Shown: positions 25,986 through 34,305 of the stretch, piece by piece | Position numbering within the stretch: the stretch's first letter is position 1 | How the letters are laid out: the number at the start of each line of letters is the position of its first letter | DNA from: Histidinibacterium aquaticum | Lineage (GTDB): Bacteria; Pseudomonadota; Alphaproteobacteria; Rhodobacterales; Rhodobacteraceae | Length of the DNA: 64,000 nt | Assembly: GCF_008710275.1 (NCBI RefSeq) | Contig: NZ_VYQE01000001.1 | Coordinates: 310,001 to 374,000, forward strand | Direction of reading: 5' to 3' | The notes under the pieces: generated by a model | What the model saw: the letters and a program-made list of their open reading frames with translations, nothing else | Databases searched by the model: none | Told to the model about the DNA's origin: nothing | Program-made: the position numbers and the translations under genes

Positions 25986-27188
25986 CTACTCGATCAGGTA
26001 GCGCGCCGTCAGGGGCAGGCTCGCCGCGCCGAGGGGACGGGCATCGGGGCCGACTGTGCCCATCTGGATGTGCGGACGCGTCATGCCGGTCATATCGATG
26101 GCATCGACGTCTCGCCGGACCCGCTCTGCCAGGTCAGCGAGAACGTCCCGCGGCAGCCAGCCGTCCAGCAGGATCGCCTCGACGTCGAGCGTGCTTTGGG
26201 TCGACCGGATCGCGTAGGCGAGCGCGTTCGCGGCTTCGGCAAGCCACTCCTCCAGGATTTGGTCTGGCACGTCCCAGTCCGCCGGGCTCTGCCACAGCTG
26301 ACTGGCATCGAGACCGGCTTCAATCATGCGCGTCTCGAGCGTGGCCAGGGACGCGAGATCGATCAGTGGTCGGGTCCGGCCCTCGAGATCCGGAACGAGC
26401 AACGGACCGAAGCCCGCCGCGTTCCCCGACGAGCCGGTGAAGAGCGATCCGCGGAGGACCAGGCCGCCGCCGATGAAGAAGGCCAGGTAGAAGCACGTGA
26501 AATTCGCAGGAAGATCGGTCTGCCCGAAGACGAGCTCGGCGCTGCAGGCCGAGGTGGCGTCGTTCTGCAGGAAGATCGGCAGGTCGATCCGGCCGGAGAG
26601 TTCCTCGTGGATGTTGCGGCTCTTCCAGTCGACCATGAGCTCGGGAGAGACGCCTATCTTGGGCGCCCAGCTCCAGAGATGGAAGGGGATCGCAATGCCG
26701 AGGCCGGAGACGCGCTCGCGCCGGTCCGGGCCGAGGCGCGCCACCACTTCGGCGCACTTGGTGGCGGCGAAGTCGAGGACCGCTTCGAAGTCCGGGTAGG
26801 CGTAGACGCGCTTTTCGCGGTCGACGATACGACCGAGGAAGTCGATCAGCACCAGCTCGACCGACCGGCGACCGACCTTGAGCCCCTGGAAAAACGCGCC
26901 CTCGGGATTAAGAGACATCGGGATGGAGGGCTGACCGACACGCCCGCGCTTGGGCTCGCCGCGAACGATCAGCCCATCATGTTCCAGAGCGCTGATGATG
27001 CGTGCCGCGGTCTGCGCGGAGAGCCCCGTGAGCCGCGCGATCTCGGCCTTGGCGAGCCCTCCGCGTCGGCGCAGGAGGGTCAGGACCAGCCTCTCGTTCC
27101 GCTCGCGCATCTCCGTCTGGTTGGTGCCGGACACGGAGAGACCGTTGCCGTTGGGGTCCCACCCCCCCTGTTCGTCCCATGTGTCCAT
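25986..27188 (-). CDS. frcR: ROK-family transcriptional regulator of the fructose transporter locus
   Basis: 400 residues from ATG 27188; a longer frame upstream is not supported. The N-terminal winged helix is LLRRRGGLAKAEIARLTGLSAQTAARIISALEHDGLI. The C-terminal ROK sugar-kinase-like domain covers about 85-395 (LPIFLQNDATSACSAELVFGQ; FYLAFFIGGGLVLRG). The canonical ROK zinc-binding cysteine cluster is not visible, so it may have lost kinase-type metal binding. It is divergent from frcB, as frcR is in rhizobia, and is therefore the likely repressor of frcBCAK with fructose or a fructose derivative as effector. Confidence 0.85.
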   Translation of the reverse strand: MDTWDEQGGWDPNGNGLSVSGTNQTEMRERNERLVLTLLRRRGGLAKAEIARLTGLSAQTAARIISALEHDGLIVRGEPKRGRVGQPSIPMSLNPEGAFFQGLKVGRRSVELVLIDFLGRIVDREKRVYAYPDFEAVLDFAATKCAEVVARLGPDRRERVSGLGIAIPFHLWSWAPKIGVSPELMVDWKSRNIHEELSGRIDLPIFLQNDATSACSAELVFGQTDLPANFTCFYLAFFIGGGLVLRGSLFTGSSGNAAGFGPLLVPDLEGRTRPLIDLASLATLETRMIEAGLDASQLWQSPADWDVPDQILEEWLAEAANALAYAIRSTQSTLDVEAILLDGWLPRDVLADLAERVRRDVDAIDMTGMTRPHIQMGTVGPDARPLGAASLPLTARYLIE

Positions 27189-27333
27189 GCTTCCGATGTC
27201 CGACGAATAGGAGCCCGGCGCAAGTGGCTCCCTAATACTAACTCTCTGGAATTTATTTATTGACTCGCTCGGGGATTCGATCAACCCTTGTTGCCGTCGG
27301 GCTGCGTAGCCTGAGCAGATTTGGGAGGAAGAA

Positions 27334-28365
27334 ATGTTCAAGACCGTAACGCTCGGATCGATCGGGGCGGCGTTCCTGCTGGCTGGCAGCGGCACCGCAT
27401 TCGCTGCCGAGCACGAAGACATCTCGGCGTGCCTGATCACCAAGACCGACACCAACCCCTTTTTCGTAAAGATGCGCGAGGGCGCCACGGCGGCCTCCGA
27501 GGAACTCGGGGTCGATCTCAACAGCTACGCCGGCCAGGTCGACGGCGATAACGAAACCCAGGTCGCGGCCGTCGAAACCTGCATCGCCAACGGCGCGTCC
27601 GGCATCCTGATCACCGCGTCCGACACCGCGGGCATCGCGCCGACGATCCAGCGGGCGCGGGACGCCGGGCTCCTGGTGATCGCGCTCGACACGCCGCTCG
27701 ACCCGCCGGAGGCCGCGGATGCCACCTTCGCGACCGACAACTACGAGGCCGGTCGGCTGATCGGCGCATGGGCCAATGCGCAGATGGGCGACGCGGCCGA
27801 GGATGCGGTCATCGCGACGCTGAACATCAGCCTCGCCCAGCCGACGGTCGGTGTCCTGCGCAACCAGGGCTTCATGGAGGGCTTCGGCGTCGACCTGGGC
27901 GATCCCAACCGCTGGGGCGACGAGGACGACCCCCGCGTGGTCTGCGACGAAGTCACCGCAGGCAACCAGGAGGGCGGACGGACTGCGATGGAGAACTGCC
28001 TCGCTGTCAATCCGGACATCAACCTCGTCTACACGATCAACGAGCCTGCCGCCGCCGGCGCGTACGAGGCGCTGCTCGCGATCGGCCGGGAGAACGACGT
28101 TCTGATCGTCTCGGTCGACGGCGGCTGCCCGGGCGTCCAGAACGTGGCCGACGGCATCATCGGCGCGACCTCGCAGCAATACCCGCTGGACATGGCGCGG
28201 CTCGGCATCGAGGCGATCCACGAGTACGCGACCGAGGGCACCGTGCCTCAGCCGTCCGAGGGTCTCGACTTCTTCAACACCGGCGTGAACCTCGTCACCG
28301 ACGACCCTGTCGAAGGCGTCGAGTCGATCTCGGTCGAGGAAGGCCTGGAGCGTTGCTGGGGCTGA
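27334..28365 (+). CDS. frcB: fructose-binding protein FrcB
   Basis: 343-residue periplasmic receptor. Signal peptide to about residue 24 ([15 protein letters not shown]). The mature protein opens [22 protein letters not shown] and contains [14 protein letters not shown] and [26 protein letters not shown], ending LERCWG; these segments match what I know of rhizobial FrcB closely. ATG at 27334 is preceded by GGGAGG. It is first gene of the frcBCAK unit, separated from frcC by a strong hairpin. Frc transporters also take up ribose and mannose in rhizobia. Confidence 0.92.
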   Translation: MFKTVTLGSIGAAFLLAGSGTAFAAEHEDISACLITKTDTNPFFVKMREGATAASEELGVDLNSYAGQVDGDNETQVAAVETCIANGASGILITASDTAGIAPTIQRARDAGLLVIALDTPLDPPEAADATFATDNYEAGRLIGAWANAQMGDAAEDAVIATLNISLAQPTVGVLRNQGFMEGFGVDLGDPNRWGDEDDPRVVCDEVTAGNQEGGRTAMENCLAVNPDINLVYTINEPAAAGAYEALLAIGRENDVLIVSVDGGCPGVQNVADGIIGATSQQYPLDMARLGIEAIHEYATEGTVPQPSEGLDFFNTGVNLVTDDPVEGVESISVEEGLERCWG

Positions 28366-28372
28366 ACCCGAA

Positions 28373-28402
28373 GTGTCGGCAGGCCTGACCGCCTGCCGAC
28401 AC
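28373..28402 (+). ncRNA. intercistronic hairpin between frcB and frcC
   Basis: GTGTCGGCAGGC / GCCTGCCGACAC: perfect 12-bp stem with a 6-base loop, 8 bases after the frcB stop and 83 before frcC. No T-run. Such structures commonly stabilise the upstream binding-protein mRNA and lower expression of the downstream permease; that role here is inference. Confidence 0.6.
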
Positions 28403-28484
28403 GACCCAGACCATCGTGCTCGGGCAGGTCCTGTCCCCTCCCGGTGGGCAGGACCGCCCCGAAGACACGCCGAGGGAGGCTGTC

Positions 28485-29549
28485 ATGGCGAACCAGGAAA
28501 ACTACGACTCCGCCGTCGGATCGAGCGAGGCACCCGCCGAGTTCGACTACGAGCAGAAAGGGATCGTCCACCGGATCCAGCACACGCTTCACACGACGCC
28601 GTCGCTGGTGCCGCTCGTGGTCCTGCTGGCGGCGATTGCGATCTTCGGCGTGCTGCTCGGCGGGCGTTTCTTCTCGGGGCCGACGCTCACCCTCATCCTG
28701 CAGCAGGTGCAGATCGTCGGCATCCTGGCCGCCGCGCAGAGCCTCGTCATCCTGACCGCGGGCATCGACCTCTCCGTCGGCGCCATCGCGGTCTTCAGCT
28801 CGGTCATCATGGGCCAGTTCTCGTTCCGCTACGGGATCCCCCCGGCCCTCTCGGTGGCGGCGGGGCTCGCGGTCGGCACGGGGATCGGCGCGCTGTCGGG
28901 CTGGCTCGTGAGCAAGGTCAAGCTGCCGCCCTTCATCGTGACGCTCGGCATGTGGCAGTCCGTGCTGGCGGCGAACTACCTCTATTCCCGCAACGAGACG
29001 ATCCGCAGCCAGGACATCCGCGAGCAGGCGGCGTTCCTGGGCTTCATGGGCAACCGGTTCGAGATCGGCGGCGCAGTGATCACCTTCGGCGTCGTCGCTA
29101 TGATCCTGATCGTGGTCGTCCTCGCCTACTGCCTGCGCTCGACCGCCTGGGGGCGTCATGTCTACGCGGTGGGCGACGACGCCGAGGCCGCGGAACTGGC
29201 GGGTGTGAACCGGCACGGCACGATCATGTCGGTCTACATGCTCACGGGCTTCATCTGCGCCGTCGCCGGCTGGGTCATGATCGGTCGTCTCGGCTCGGTC
29301 TCGCCCTCGGCCTCGACCGGCGTCGTCGGCAACATCCAGTCGATCACCGCCGTGGTGATCGGCGGCATTTCCCTCTTCGGCGGACGCGGCTCGATCTGGG
29401 GCGCATTCTTCGGCGCGCTGATCGTGGGCACCTTCGAACTCGGGCTGCGGATGGCCGGGGCCAACGCGCAGTGGACCCTTCTTCTCATCGGCGTCCTCAT
29501 CATCGCGGCCGTCGCCGTCGACCAGTGGATCAGAAAGGTCTCTCTCTGA
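28485..29549 (+). CDS. frcC: fructose ABC transporter permease FrcC
   Basis: 354-residue CUT2-type permease. After a hydrophilic N-terminus (about 1-45), the membrane domain shows LVILTAGIDLSVGAIAVFSSVIMG, PPFIVTLGMWQSVLAANYLYSRNETI and GRHVYAVGDDAEAAELAGVNRHGTIMSVYMLTGF (ATPase-contact loop). ATG at 28485 has GAGGGAGG upstream; the frame extends further but without a site. Its stop overlaps the frcA start by one base (TGATG). Confidence 0.93.
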   Translation: MANQENYDSAVGSSEAPAEFDYEQKGIVHRIQHTLHTTPSLVPLVVLLAAIAIFGVLLGGRFFSGPTLTLILQQVQIVGILAAAQSLVILTAGIDLSVGAIAVFSSVIMGQFSFRYGIPPALSVAAGLAVGTGIGALSGWLVSKVKLPPFIVTLGMWQSVLAANYLYSRNETIRSQDIREQAAFLGFMGNRFEIGGAVITFGVVAMILIVVVLAYCLRSTAWGRHVYAVGDDAEAAELAGVNRHGTIMSVYMLTGFICAVAGWVMIGRLGSVSPSASTGVVGNIQSITAVVIGGISLFGGRGSIWGAFFGALIVGTFELGLRMAGANAQWTLLLIGVLIIAAVAVDQWIRKVSL

Positions 29550-30325
29550 TGACCCAGGAACCGGTTCTCTACGCCCGTAACCTCGTGAAGCGCTATGGCC
29601 GCGTCACGGCCATCAACCGCTGCGACTTCGACCTCATGCCCGGCGAGATCCTCGCCGTGATCGGCGACAACGGCGCCGGCAAGTCCAGCCTCATCAAGGC
29701 CGTCTCGGGCGCCGTCGTCCCAGACGAGGGGGAGATCTACCTCGAGGGCAAGCAGGTCCTGTTCCGTTCCCCGATCGAGGCCCGCGAACACGGCATCGAG
29801 ACGGTCTACCAGACGCTCGCCATGAGCCCTGCCCTCTCGATCGCCGACAACATGTTCATGGGCCGGGAAATCCGGATGGACGGCATGCTGGGCAAGGTCT
29901 TCCGCAAGCTCGACAAGAAGAAGATGGAGGAGATCGCGCGGCAGAAGCTCAACGACCTCGGGCTCCTGACCATCCAGAACATCAACCAGGCGGTCGAAAC
30001 CCTGTCCGGCGGCCAGCGTCAGGGCGTGGCCGTCGCCCGCGCAGCGGCCTTCGGGTCCAAGGTGATCATCCTGGACGAGCCCACCGCGGCGCTCGGCGTC
30101 AAGGAAAGCCGCAAGGTGCTGGAGTTGATCCTCGACGTTCGCTCGCGAGGCATCCCGATCATCCTGATCAGCCACAACATGCCGCATGTCTTCGAAGTCG
30201 CCGACCGCATCCACGTCCACCGTCTGGGCAAGCGACTCTGCGTGATCGATCCCAAGGACTACTCGATGTCGGACGCGGTGGCCTTCATGACCGGAGCGAA
30301 GGAGCCCGATACCGTTGCAGCCTGA
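29549..30325 (+). CDS. frcA: fructose ABC transporter ATPase FrcA
   Basis: 258-residue single-domain ATPase, unlike the two-domain RbsA type but as expected for FrcA. Walker A GDNGAGKSS (about 38-46), Q-loop TVYQTLAM, signature LSGGQRQGVAVAR, Walker B VIILDEPTAALG, switch histidine in ILISHNM. ATG at 29549, one-base overlap with frcC; its end overlaps the frcK start by 11 bases. Confidence 0.93.
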   Translation: MTQEPVLYARNLVKRYGRVTAINRCDFDLMPGEILAVIGDNGAGKSSLIKAVSGAVVPDEGEIYLEGKQVLFRSPIEAREHGIETVYQTLAMSPALSIADNMFMGREIRMDGMLGKVFRKLDKKKMEEIARQKLNDLGLLTIQNINQAVETLSGGQRQGVAVARAAAFGSKVIILDEPTAALGVKESRKVLELILDVRSRGIPIILISHNMPHVFEVADRIHVHRLGKRLCVIDPKDYSMSDAVAFMTGAKEPDTVAA

Positions 30326-30935
30326 GGAGATCGCCGAAGCGGCGCTCCCCTCGGTGCTCGCGCTGCCGCGTGGCCGCAGGCTCGTGGCGCTCGCCGGCCC
30401 GCCGGCCGCGGGCAAATCCACGGTGGCGCAGTGCCTGTGGGCTCTCCTGCTCAGGCGCGGGCGGGAGGCGGTCGTCCTGCCGATGGACGGGTTCCACCTC
30501 GACAACCGGCTGCTCGAGCGCCGCGGGCTGCTCGACCGCAAGGGCGCGCCCGAGACCTTCGACGCGGCAGGCTTCGCCAAGCTGATCGCTCGTGCGGTCG
30601 CCGGAGAGGCGCTCGTCTTCCCGGTCTTCGACCGCGAACGCGATATCGCCATTGCCGGGGCCGAAGAGCTTTCCGCCGAGACGGAGTTCGTCCTGGTCGA
30701 GGGAAACTACCTGCTTCTCACCGACCCGCCGTGGTCGGGACTGGCGCAGTCCTGGGACCTCGCGATCTGGATCGACACCGCTCCGGAGGAACTGCGGCAG
30801 AGGCTCGTCGATCGCTGGATCGCCGAGGGCATGAGCACGGAGACGGCACGCAGGCGAGCGGAGTCGAACGACATCCCGAACGCGAACCTGATCCGCGCGA
30901 GACGCGGCCGCGCCGATCTCGAGTTCATCGCCTGA
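30315..30935 (+). CDS. frcK: FrcK-like kinase (uridine kinase / phosphoribulokinase family)
   Basis: 206-residue P-loop kinase. Walker A is ALAGPPAAGKST (about 24-35), then VLPMDGFHLDNRLLERRGLLDRKGAPETFD, the lid/substrate motif of the pantothenate kinase/uridine kinase group, then VLVEGNYLLL (Walker B) and ESNDIPNANLI near the end. The start is a TTG at 30315 inside the end of frcA, so coupling is probable. In rhizobia the fourth gene of the fructose operon is this same kinase type; its true phosphate acceptor is not settled by sequence. Confidence 0.88.
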   Translation: MQPEEIAEAALPSVLALPRGRRLVALAGPPAAGKSTVAQCLWALLLRRGREAVVLPMDGFHLDNRLLERRGLLDRKGAPETFDAAGFAKLIARAVAGEALVFPVFDRERDIAIAGAEELSAETEFVLVEGNYLLLTDPPWSGLAQSWDLAIWIDTAPEELRQRLVDRWIAEGMSTETARRRAESNDIPNANLIRARRGRADLEFIA

Positions 30936-31004
30936 AGAGGCCCGTCCGTCCGGTAACGCGACCGTCAGCCGACCGGGCAAGACTGGCCGGGCGGATCGTG
31001 GTAA

Positions 31005-31021
31005 GATGACCTCAGGTCATC
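31005..31021. promoter_or_regulatory. inverted repeat before the cupin gene
   Basis: GATGACCT-C-AGGTCATC: perfect 8-base arms around one base, ending 3 bases before the TGGAGGT ribosome site of the gene at 31036. A repressor operator or a translation-control hairpin are both possible. Confidence 0.45.
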
Positions 31022-31035
31022 ACTGGAGGTCCGCC

Positions 31036-31569
31036 ATGTTCGATCTCGAGAGGTTCGTCTCCGACTGCAGGGACGCGGTGAAGGATGACCCAAGTCACAA
31101 GGCGGTCTCGGAGATCATGGCGCGGGCGATGTCCGATCCCACCGCCGTGCTCGACGCGCTGGGGGAGCCCACCAAGCCCGGCATCGAGGCGATCTACCAG
31201 TCCGACGACCTGACCATCGTGAACCTTGCCTGGAAACCCACGATGATCCTTCCGCCGCATAACCACGAGATGTGGGCCGTGATCGGGATCTACGGCGGAC
31301 GGGAAGACAATATCTTCTGGCGCAGGATCAAGGACGACCCGGAGGGACGTATCGAGGCGGCCGGCGCCCGGTCACTTCAGACGGGAGATGTCTGTCCGAT
31401 GGGCCCGGACATCATCCATTCCGTCACGAACCCGATCCCCCGCCTGACCGCGGCACTTCATGTTTATGGCGGCGACTTCTTCGAGACCGAGCGGAGCGAG
31501 TGGGAACCCGGCGATCTCGTCGAAAAGCCGCTCGATATCGAGACGCTCAAGGCGCGTTTCTCCAACTGA
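31036..31569 (+). CDS. cupin-fold metal-dependent protein (cysteine-dioxygenase-like)
   Basis: 177-residue protein with one cupin barrel, like the predicted metal-dependent double-stranded beta-helix enzymes related to cysteine dioxygenase. Probable metal ligands are the histidines of ILPPHNHEMWAVIGIYGG (about residues 74-91) and the later GPDIIHSVTNP. The N-terminal 50 residues are helical. ATG at 31036 is five bases after TGGAGGT; an upstream in-frame ATG (31006) falls inside the inverted repeat and lacks a site. Substrate unknown; a thiol dioxygenase role is a guess from the fold. Confidence 0.8.
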   Translation: MFDLERFVSDCRDAVKDDPSHKAVSEIMARAMSDPTAVLDALGEPTKPGIEAIYQSDDLTIVNLAWKPTMILPPHNHEMWAVIGIYGGREDNIFWRRIKDDPEGRIEAAGARSLQTGDVCPMGPDIIHSVTNPIPRLTAALHVYGGDFFETERSEWEPGDLVEKPLDIETLKARFSN

Positions 31570-31596
31570 GCAGGGCGCGGCTCGCCGCCCGGCACC

Positions 31597-31610
31597 TTGT
31601 GCTGGATCAA
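31597..31610. promoter_or_regulatory. possible FNR/FnrL box
   Basis: TTGTGCTGGATCAA resembles the FNR consensus TTGAT-N4-ATCAA: the right half is perfect, the left half has two mismatches. It lies 60 bases upstream of the SHOCT gene start. Suggestive only. Confidence 0.35.
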
Positions 31611-31669
31611 GGCGAGCGGGCTCGCTGCGACGCAATATCTGTGCAGTTCGAAACGCGATGGAGGTTCCC

Positions 31670-31972
31670 GTGATCCGAGGAATTCTGGTTGCCACGCTCT
31701 TTGCAACACCGGCCCTGGCCGATCCCGACGTCTACGCTCACATGGACGGCTGGAGTTACGGCCATGGGGTCGGGATGATGTTCGGGCCCGTCCTCTGGCT
31801 CATCGTGCTCGGGCTCGTCGTCGCCGGCGTGATCTGGTTCGCCCGTCAAAACGACGGCACCACCCCTCGTGGCGGCAAGGGCTCCGCCCGCAACGAGCTC
31901 GACATGCGCTTTGCGAAGGGCGAGATCGACGCCGACGACTACGCCGCTCGCAAGAAGCTGCTCGAGTACTGA
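31670..31972 (+). CDS. SHOCT-domain membrane protein
   Basis: 100 residues. A signal peptide (GILVATLFATPALA) is followed by a short periplasmic stretch, one membrane helix (VLWLIVLGLVVAGVIWFA) and a C-terminal SHOCT motif (ARNELDMRFAKGEIDADDYAARKKLLEY). GTG at 31670 is five bases after GGAGG and starts the signal; the upstream ATG at 31658 overlaps that site. SHOCT tails are small oligomerisation modules. Its neighbours (DUF305, DUF302, small channel) are the usual company of copper- or redox-stress loci. Confidence 0.8.
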   Translation: MIRGILVATLFATPALADPDVYAHMDGWSYGHGVGMMFGPVLWLIVLGLVVAGVIWFARQNDGTTPRGGKGSARNELDMRFAKGEIDADDYAARKKLLEY

Positions 31973-31990
31973 CATGGTCTCCAACAAATT

Positions 31991-32048
31991 CGGCGAGCTC
32001 CCGGTTGCCGGCACCGCGACGTGATGCCGGAGGCCAGGGAGCTCGCCG
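31991..32048. terminator. nested hairpin between convergent genes
   Basis: Outer stem CGGCGAGCTCCC / GGGAGCTCGCCG (31991-32002 with 32037-32048), perfect 12 bp. The 34-base loop contains an inner 6-bp stem CCGGCA / TGCCGG (32008-32013, 32025-32030). It sits between the stop codons of the SHOCT and DUF305 genes. No T-runs, but it could end or protect transcripts from both sides. Confidence 0.5.
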
Positions 32049-32068
32049 TCGGTCTGACATGACGCCTG

Positions 32069-32446
32069 TCAGTAGCCGTTCTTCTCCAGCCAGCCCTTCA
32101 TCCAGGCGATTTCCGCGGCCTGTGCCTCGATGACCTGCTGCGCGAGCGCGCGGACCTCGGGGTCGTCGCCGTGCTTCAGCACGATCCGCGCCCTCGCCAC
32201 GGCGCCCTCGTGATGGGGAATCATGCCCCGAATGAAGTCGACGTCTGCATTGCCAGAGAACTCGAAATCCATGCCGGCATGCATCGCGGCGTTCGCGGCG
32301 CGGAAGGCTTCATCGGCGCTCCCCGCAGCATCTTCAAAGCTGCTGCCATGCATCGCATGACCTCCGTGATCGTCCTGTGCGGTTGCGACCTCTGCCGAGA
32401 AAATCAATGCGGCAACGATCGCCGAGAAAAGAATCGGATGGCCCAT
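32069..32446 (-). CDS. DUF305 periplasmic protein
   Basis: 125 residues from ATG 32446; the upstream extension is unsupported. Signal peptide ([20 protein letters not shown]), a His/Met-rich start of the mature chain ([12 protein letters not shown]) and the DUF305 core [42 protein letters not shown], with the family HH pair. DUF305 proteins are ferritin-like four-helix proteins often found with copper-handling genes. Last gene of a minus-strand set with the VTT, channel and DUF302 genes (56-base gap). Confidence 0.88.
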   Translation of the reverse strand: MGHPILFSAIVAALIFSAEVATAQDDHGGHAMHGSSFEDAAGSADEAFRAANAAMHAGMDFEFSGNADVDFIRGMIPHHEGAVARARIVLKHGDDPEVRALAQQVIEAQAAEIAWMKGWLEKNGY

Positions 32447-32501
32447 TTTCGGCTCCAAGCTTCGAATGCCGTATCCCAGCCTGAAGACGGATTTTCGCAA
32501 G

Positions 32502-33212
32502 TCACAACGGCGTGTTTCGACCCGCCCTCCAGCGCGATGTTCGGCGGAAGGCGAGCAGCAGCAGCGGCACACCGGTGGCGACGCCGAGCCCCGCGGCGAT
32601 CCAGCCGGAGCTACCGAAATCGCCCTTCATCGCGGCCGTGCCGATATGGGCCAGAACAAAACTCGCGGGCAGAATCCCCGCCAAGGTCGCCAGTGCGAAC
32701 CGCCAGGCGTGCAGGCAGCTGAGGCCTGCCGCGTAGCTCATCGCGTCGAAGGACACGAATGGCATGAGGCGGCTGGCGAAGACGGTGAACGTGAGCGCGT
32801 TCTGCGACCCCAGGAGGCCGTAGTCCGCCTTGTCTCCAAGAAATCGTTGCACCGCGCCGCGACCGAGCCCGCGCGCGATGGCGAAGGCGATGATGGCGCC
32901 AATCTCGGACCCGATGGCGACATAGGCGGCTCCGGCATAGTGGCCGTAGGCGGCACCGGAGGCCATTGCGATGGGCGCACTCGGGATCGGGCTCGCGACC
33001 ACTGCGAGGATCATCAGGGCGATGACGGCAAGCGGCCCCCAGAAACCGGCCGTGTCGACCCAGGCTTCTATGGTCGCCTGGTCGACCCGGCCCGACAGTT
33101 GAATGGCCAGCACGACAATCACTGCCAGCGCCAGAGCCGCCGCCACGCCGCCCCAGATGCGCCGTTTGCGTCCACTGCCCGAGGTGTCAGGATCGTAGCC
33201 CACCACTTTCAC
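32502..33212 (-). CDS. VTT-domain (TVP38/TMEM64, DedA-like) membrane protein
   Basis: 236-residue membrane protein. Core motif [49 protein letters not shown] (two re-entrant-type helices) and [24 protein letters not shown] are those of the SNARE-associated/VTT family, linked to lipid scrambling and membrane homeostasis. The GTG at 33212 overlaps the previous stop (GTGA) and gives a normal N-terminus; longer starts in this frame are not needed. Confidence 0.82.
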   Translation of the reverse strand: MKVVGYDPDTSGSGRKRRIWGGVAAALALAVIVVLAIQLSGRVDQATIEAWVDTAGFWGPLAVIALMILAVVASPIPSAPIAMASGAAYGHYAGAAYVAIGSEIGAIIAFAIARGLGRGAVQRFLGDKADYGLLGSQNALTFTVFASRLMPFVSFDAMSYAAGLSCLHAWRFALATLAGILPASFVLAHIGTAAMKGDFGSSGWIAAGLGVATGVPLLLLAFRRTSRWRAGRNTPL

Positions 33213-33637
33213 TCTTGCTGCCAGCTCTTCTGGCAGGCGGAGAAGAGGAATGTCGCCGACCAGGTCAGCAGCATGAAGCCCAGCAGGGCCTCGAACATGA
33301 GAACCAGACGAAAGCCCTCCACCGCGTCGAGAGACGTATACCCGAGCGTCGTGAAGGAGATCGCCGTGAGGTAGAGCATATCCGTAAAGCTCGGTGCCGG
33401 CCCAGCCAGCGCGTCCGGGCTCCAGCCTCCGGCGATCCACTGGTTCAGCGCGGCGAGCAACACGATCTCGGCCGTATGCAGGACCAGGAGCGCGGAGAAG
33501 GTCAGCGGGGCGATAGAATGACCACGCCGCCCGTCATGGGGCGCTACCTTCAGGATGCCGGTCAGCGAGAAATGATGCGCCACGCCGAAGGCGAGCGCGA
33601 GGACGAAACCGAAGAAGAAGCCGGGAACAGGTTGCAT
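33209..33637 (-). CDS. two-helix ion-channel-like membrane protein
   Basis: 142 residues with three or four hydrophobic segments. Between the last two, the pore-loop-like stretch MLYLTAISFTTLGYTSLDAV resembles bacterial two-transmembrane potassium channels (TTLGYGD), but the filter lacks the usual Gly-Asp after Tyr. ATG at 33637 follows GAGG. It lies between the DUF302 and VTT genes, overlapping the latter by four bases. Whether it conducts potassium is open. Confidence 0.75.
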   Translation of the reverse strand: MQPVPGFFFGFVLALAFGVAHHFSLTGILKVAPHDGRRGHSIAPLTFSALLVLHTAEIVLLAALNQWIAGGWSPDALAGPAPSFTDMLYLTAISFTTLGYTSLDAVEGFRLVLMFEALLGFMLLTWSATFLFSACQKSWQQE

Positions 33638-33644
33638 ATCATCC

Positions 33645-34031
33645 TCAGGCCGCTTCCACCGCGCGAACCAGCATCTCGCGGACGCCCTTGGCAACTTCAT
33701 GAAGCTGGTCGTTCTCCACCGACGACATGGACGCGACGGGGTCGACCGCGCTGACCTCGGTGCCATTGTCGACACGGCGCAAGATGACGTTGCAGGGCAG
33801 CATGGCGCCGATGCGCGGTTCGATCCCGATCGCCTTGTAGGCCATCTCCGGATTGCAGGCCCCGAGAATGAGGTAATCATCCATGCCGGCGTCGATCTTC
33901 TTTTTCATCGTCGCCTTCACGTCGATCTCCGTGAGCACGCCGAACCCTTCCGATTTCAGGGCCTCCCGCACACGGCGGTCAGCCTCTTCGATGGAGGCTC
34001 CCTCCAGCAGACGGTTGTGAGTGTATCCCAT
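33645..34031 (-). CDS. DUF302 family protein
   Basis: 128 residues, no signal peptide. Pattern of the DUF302 group: [69 protein letters not shown] and DPVASM. ATG at 34031 is preceded by AAAGGAGGAGAAGG, a strong site. First gene of the minus-strand DUF302-channel-VTT-DUF305 set. Biochemical role unknown. Confidence 0.88.
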   Translation of the reverse strand: MGYTHNRLLEGASIEEADRRVREALKSEGFGVLTEIDVKATMKKKIDAGMDDYLILGACNPEMAYKAIGIEPRIGAMLPCNVILRRVDNGTEVSAVDPVASMSSVENDQLHEVAKGVREMLVRAVEAA

Positions 34032-34305
34032 TGTCCTTCTCCTCCTTTCTGAATCTGTAAGCACAAGAAATGAGCGACTCCGTGCGTTCCAGAATACACC
34101 CGGCCCCCGGTCGGTGGGAACGACGGTTCACCTTGATCGCCCCGGGCCCGCCACGCCCGAACGGCAAGCCGGGCAAGGGCGCAACGGCTTCCGCCCTCTG
34201 CCCTCGACCAATAGGGTCCTACCGTATGCGATGCTCCGGTTTGCTCTTTCGCAGCGATCGGATGCGGGTAGCGTGGTGGCCTCAAGGACGGGGGAAAGAC
34301 ACGGC

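Noticed and set aside
34032-34305. N-terminal extension of the HerA-like gene
   Set aside because: The extension has no ribosome site and low-complexity coding; ATG 34306 gives the normal family start.
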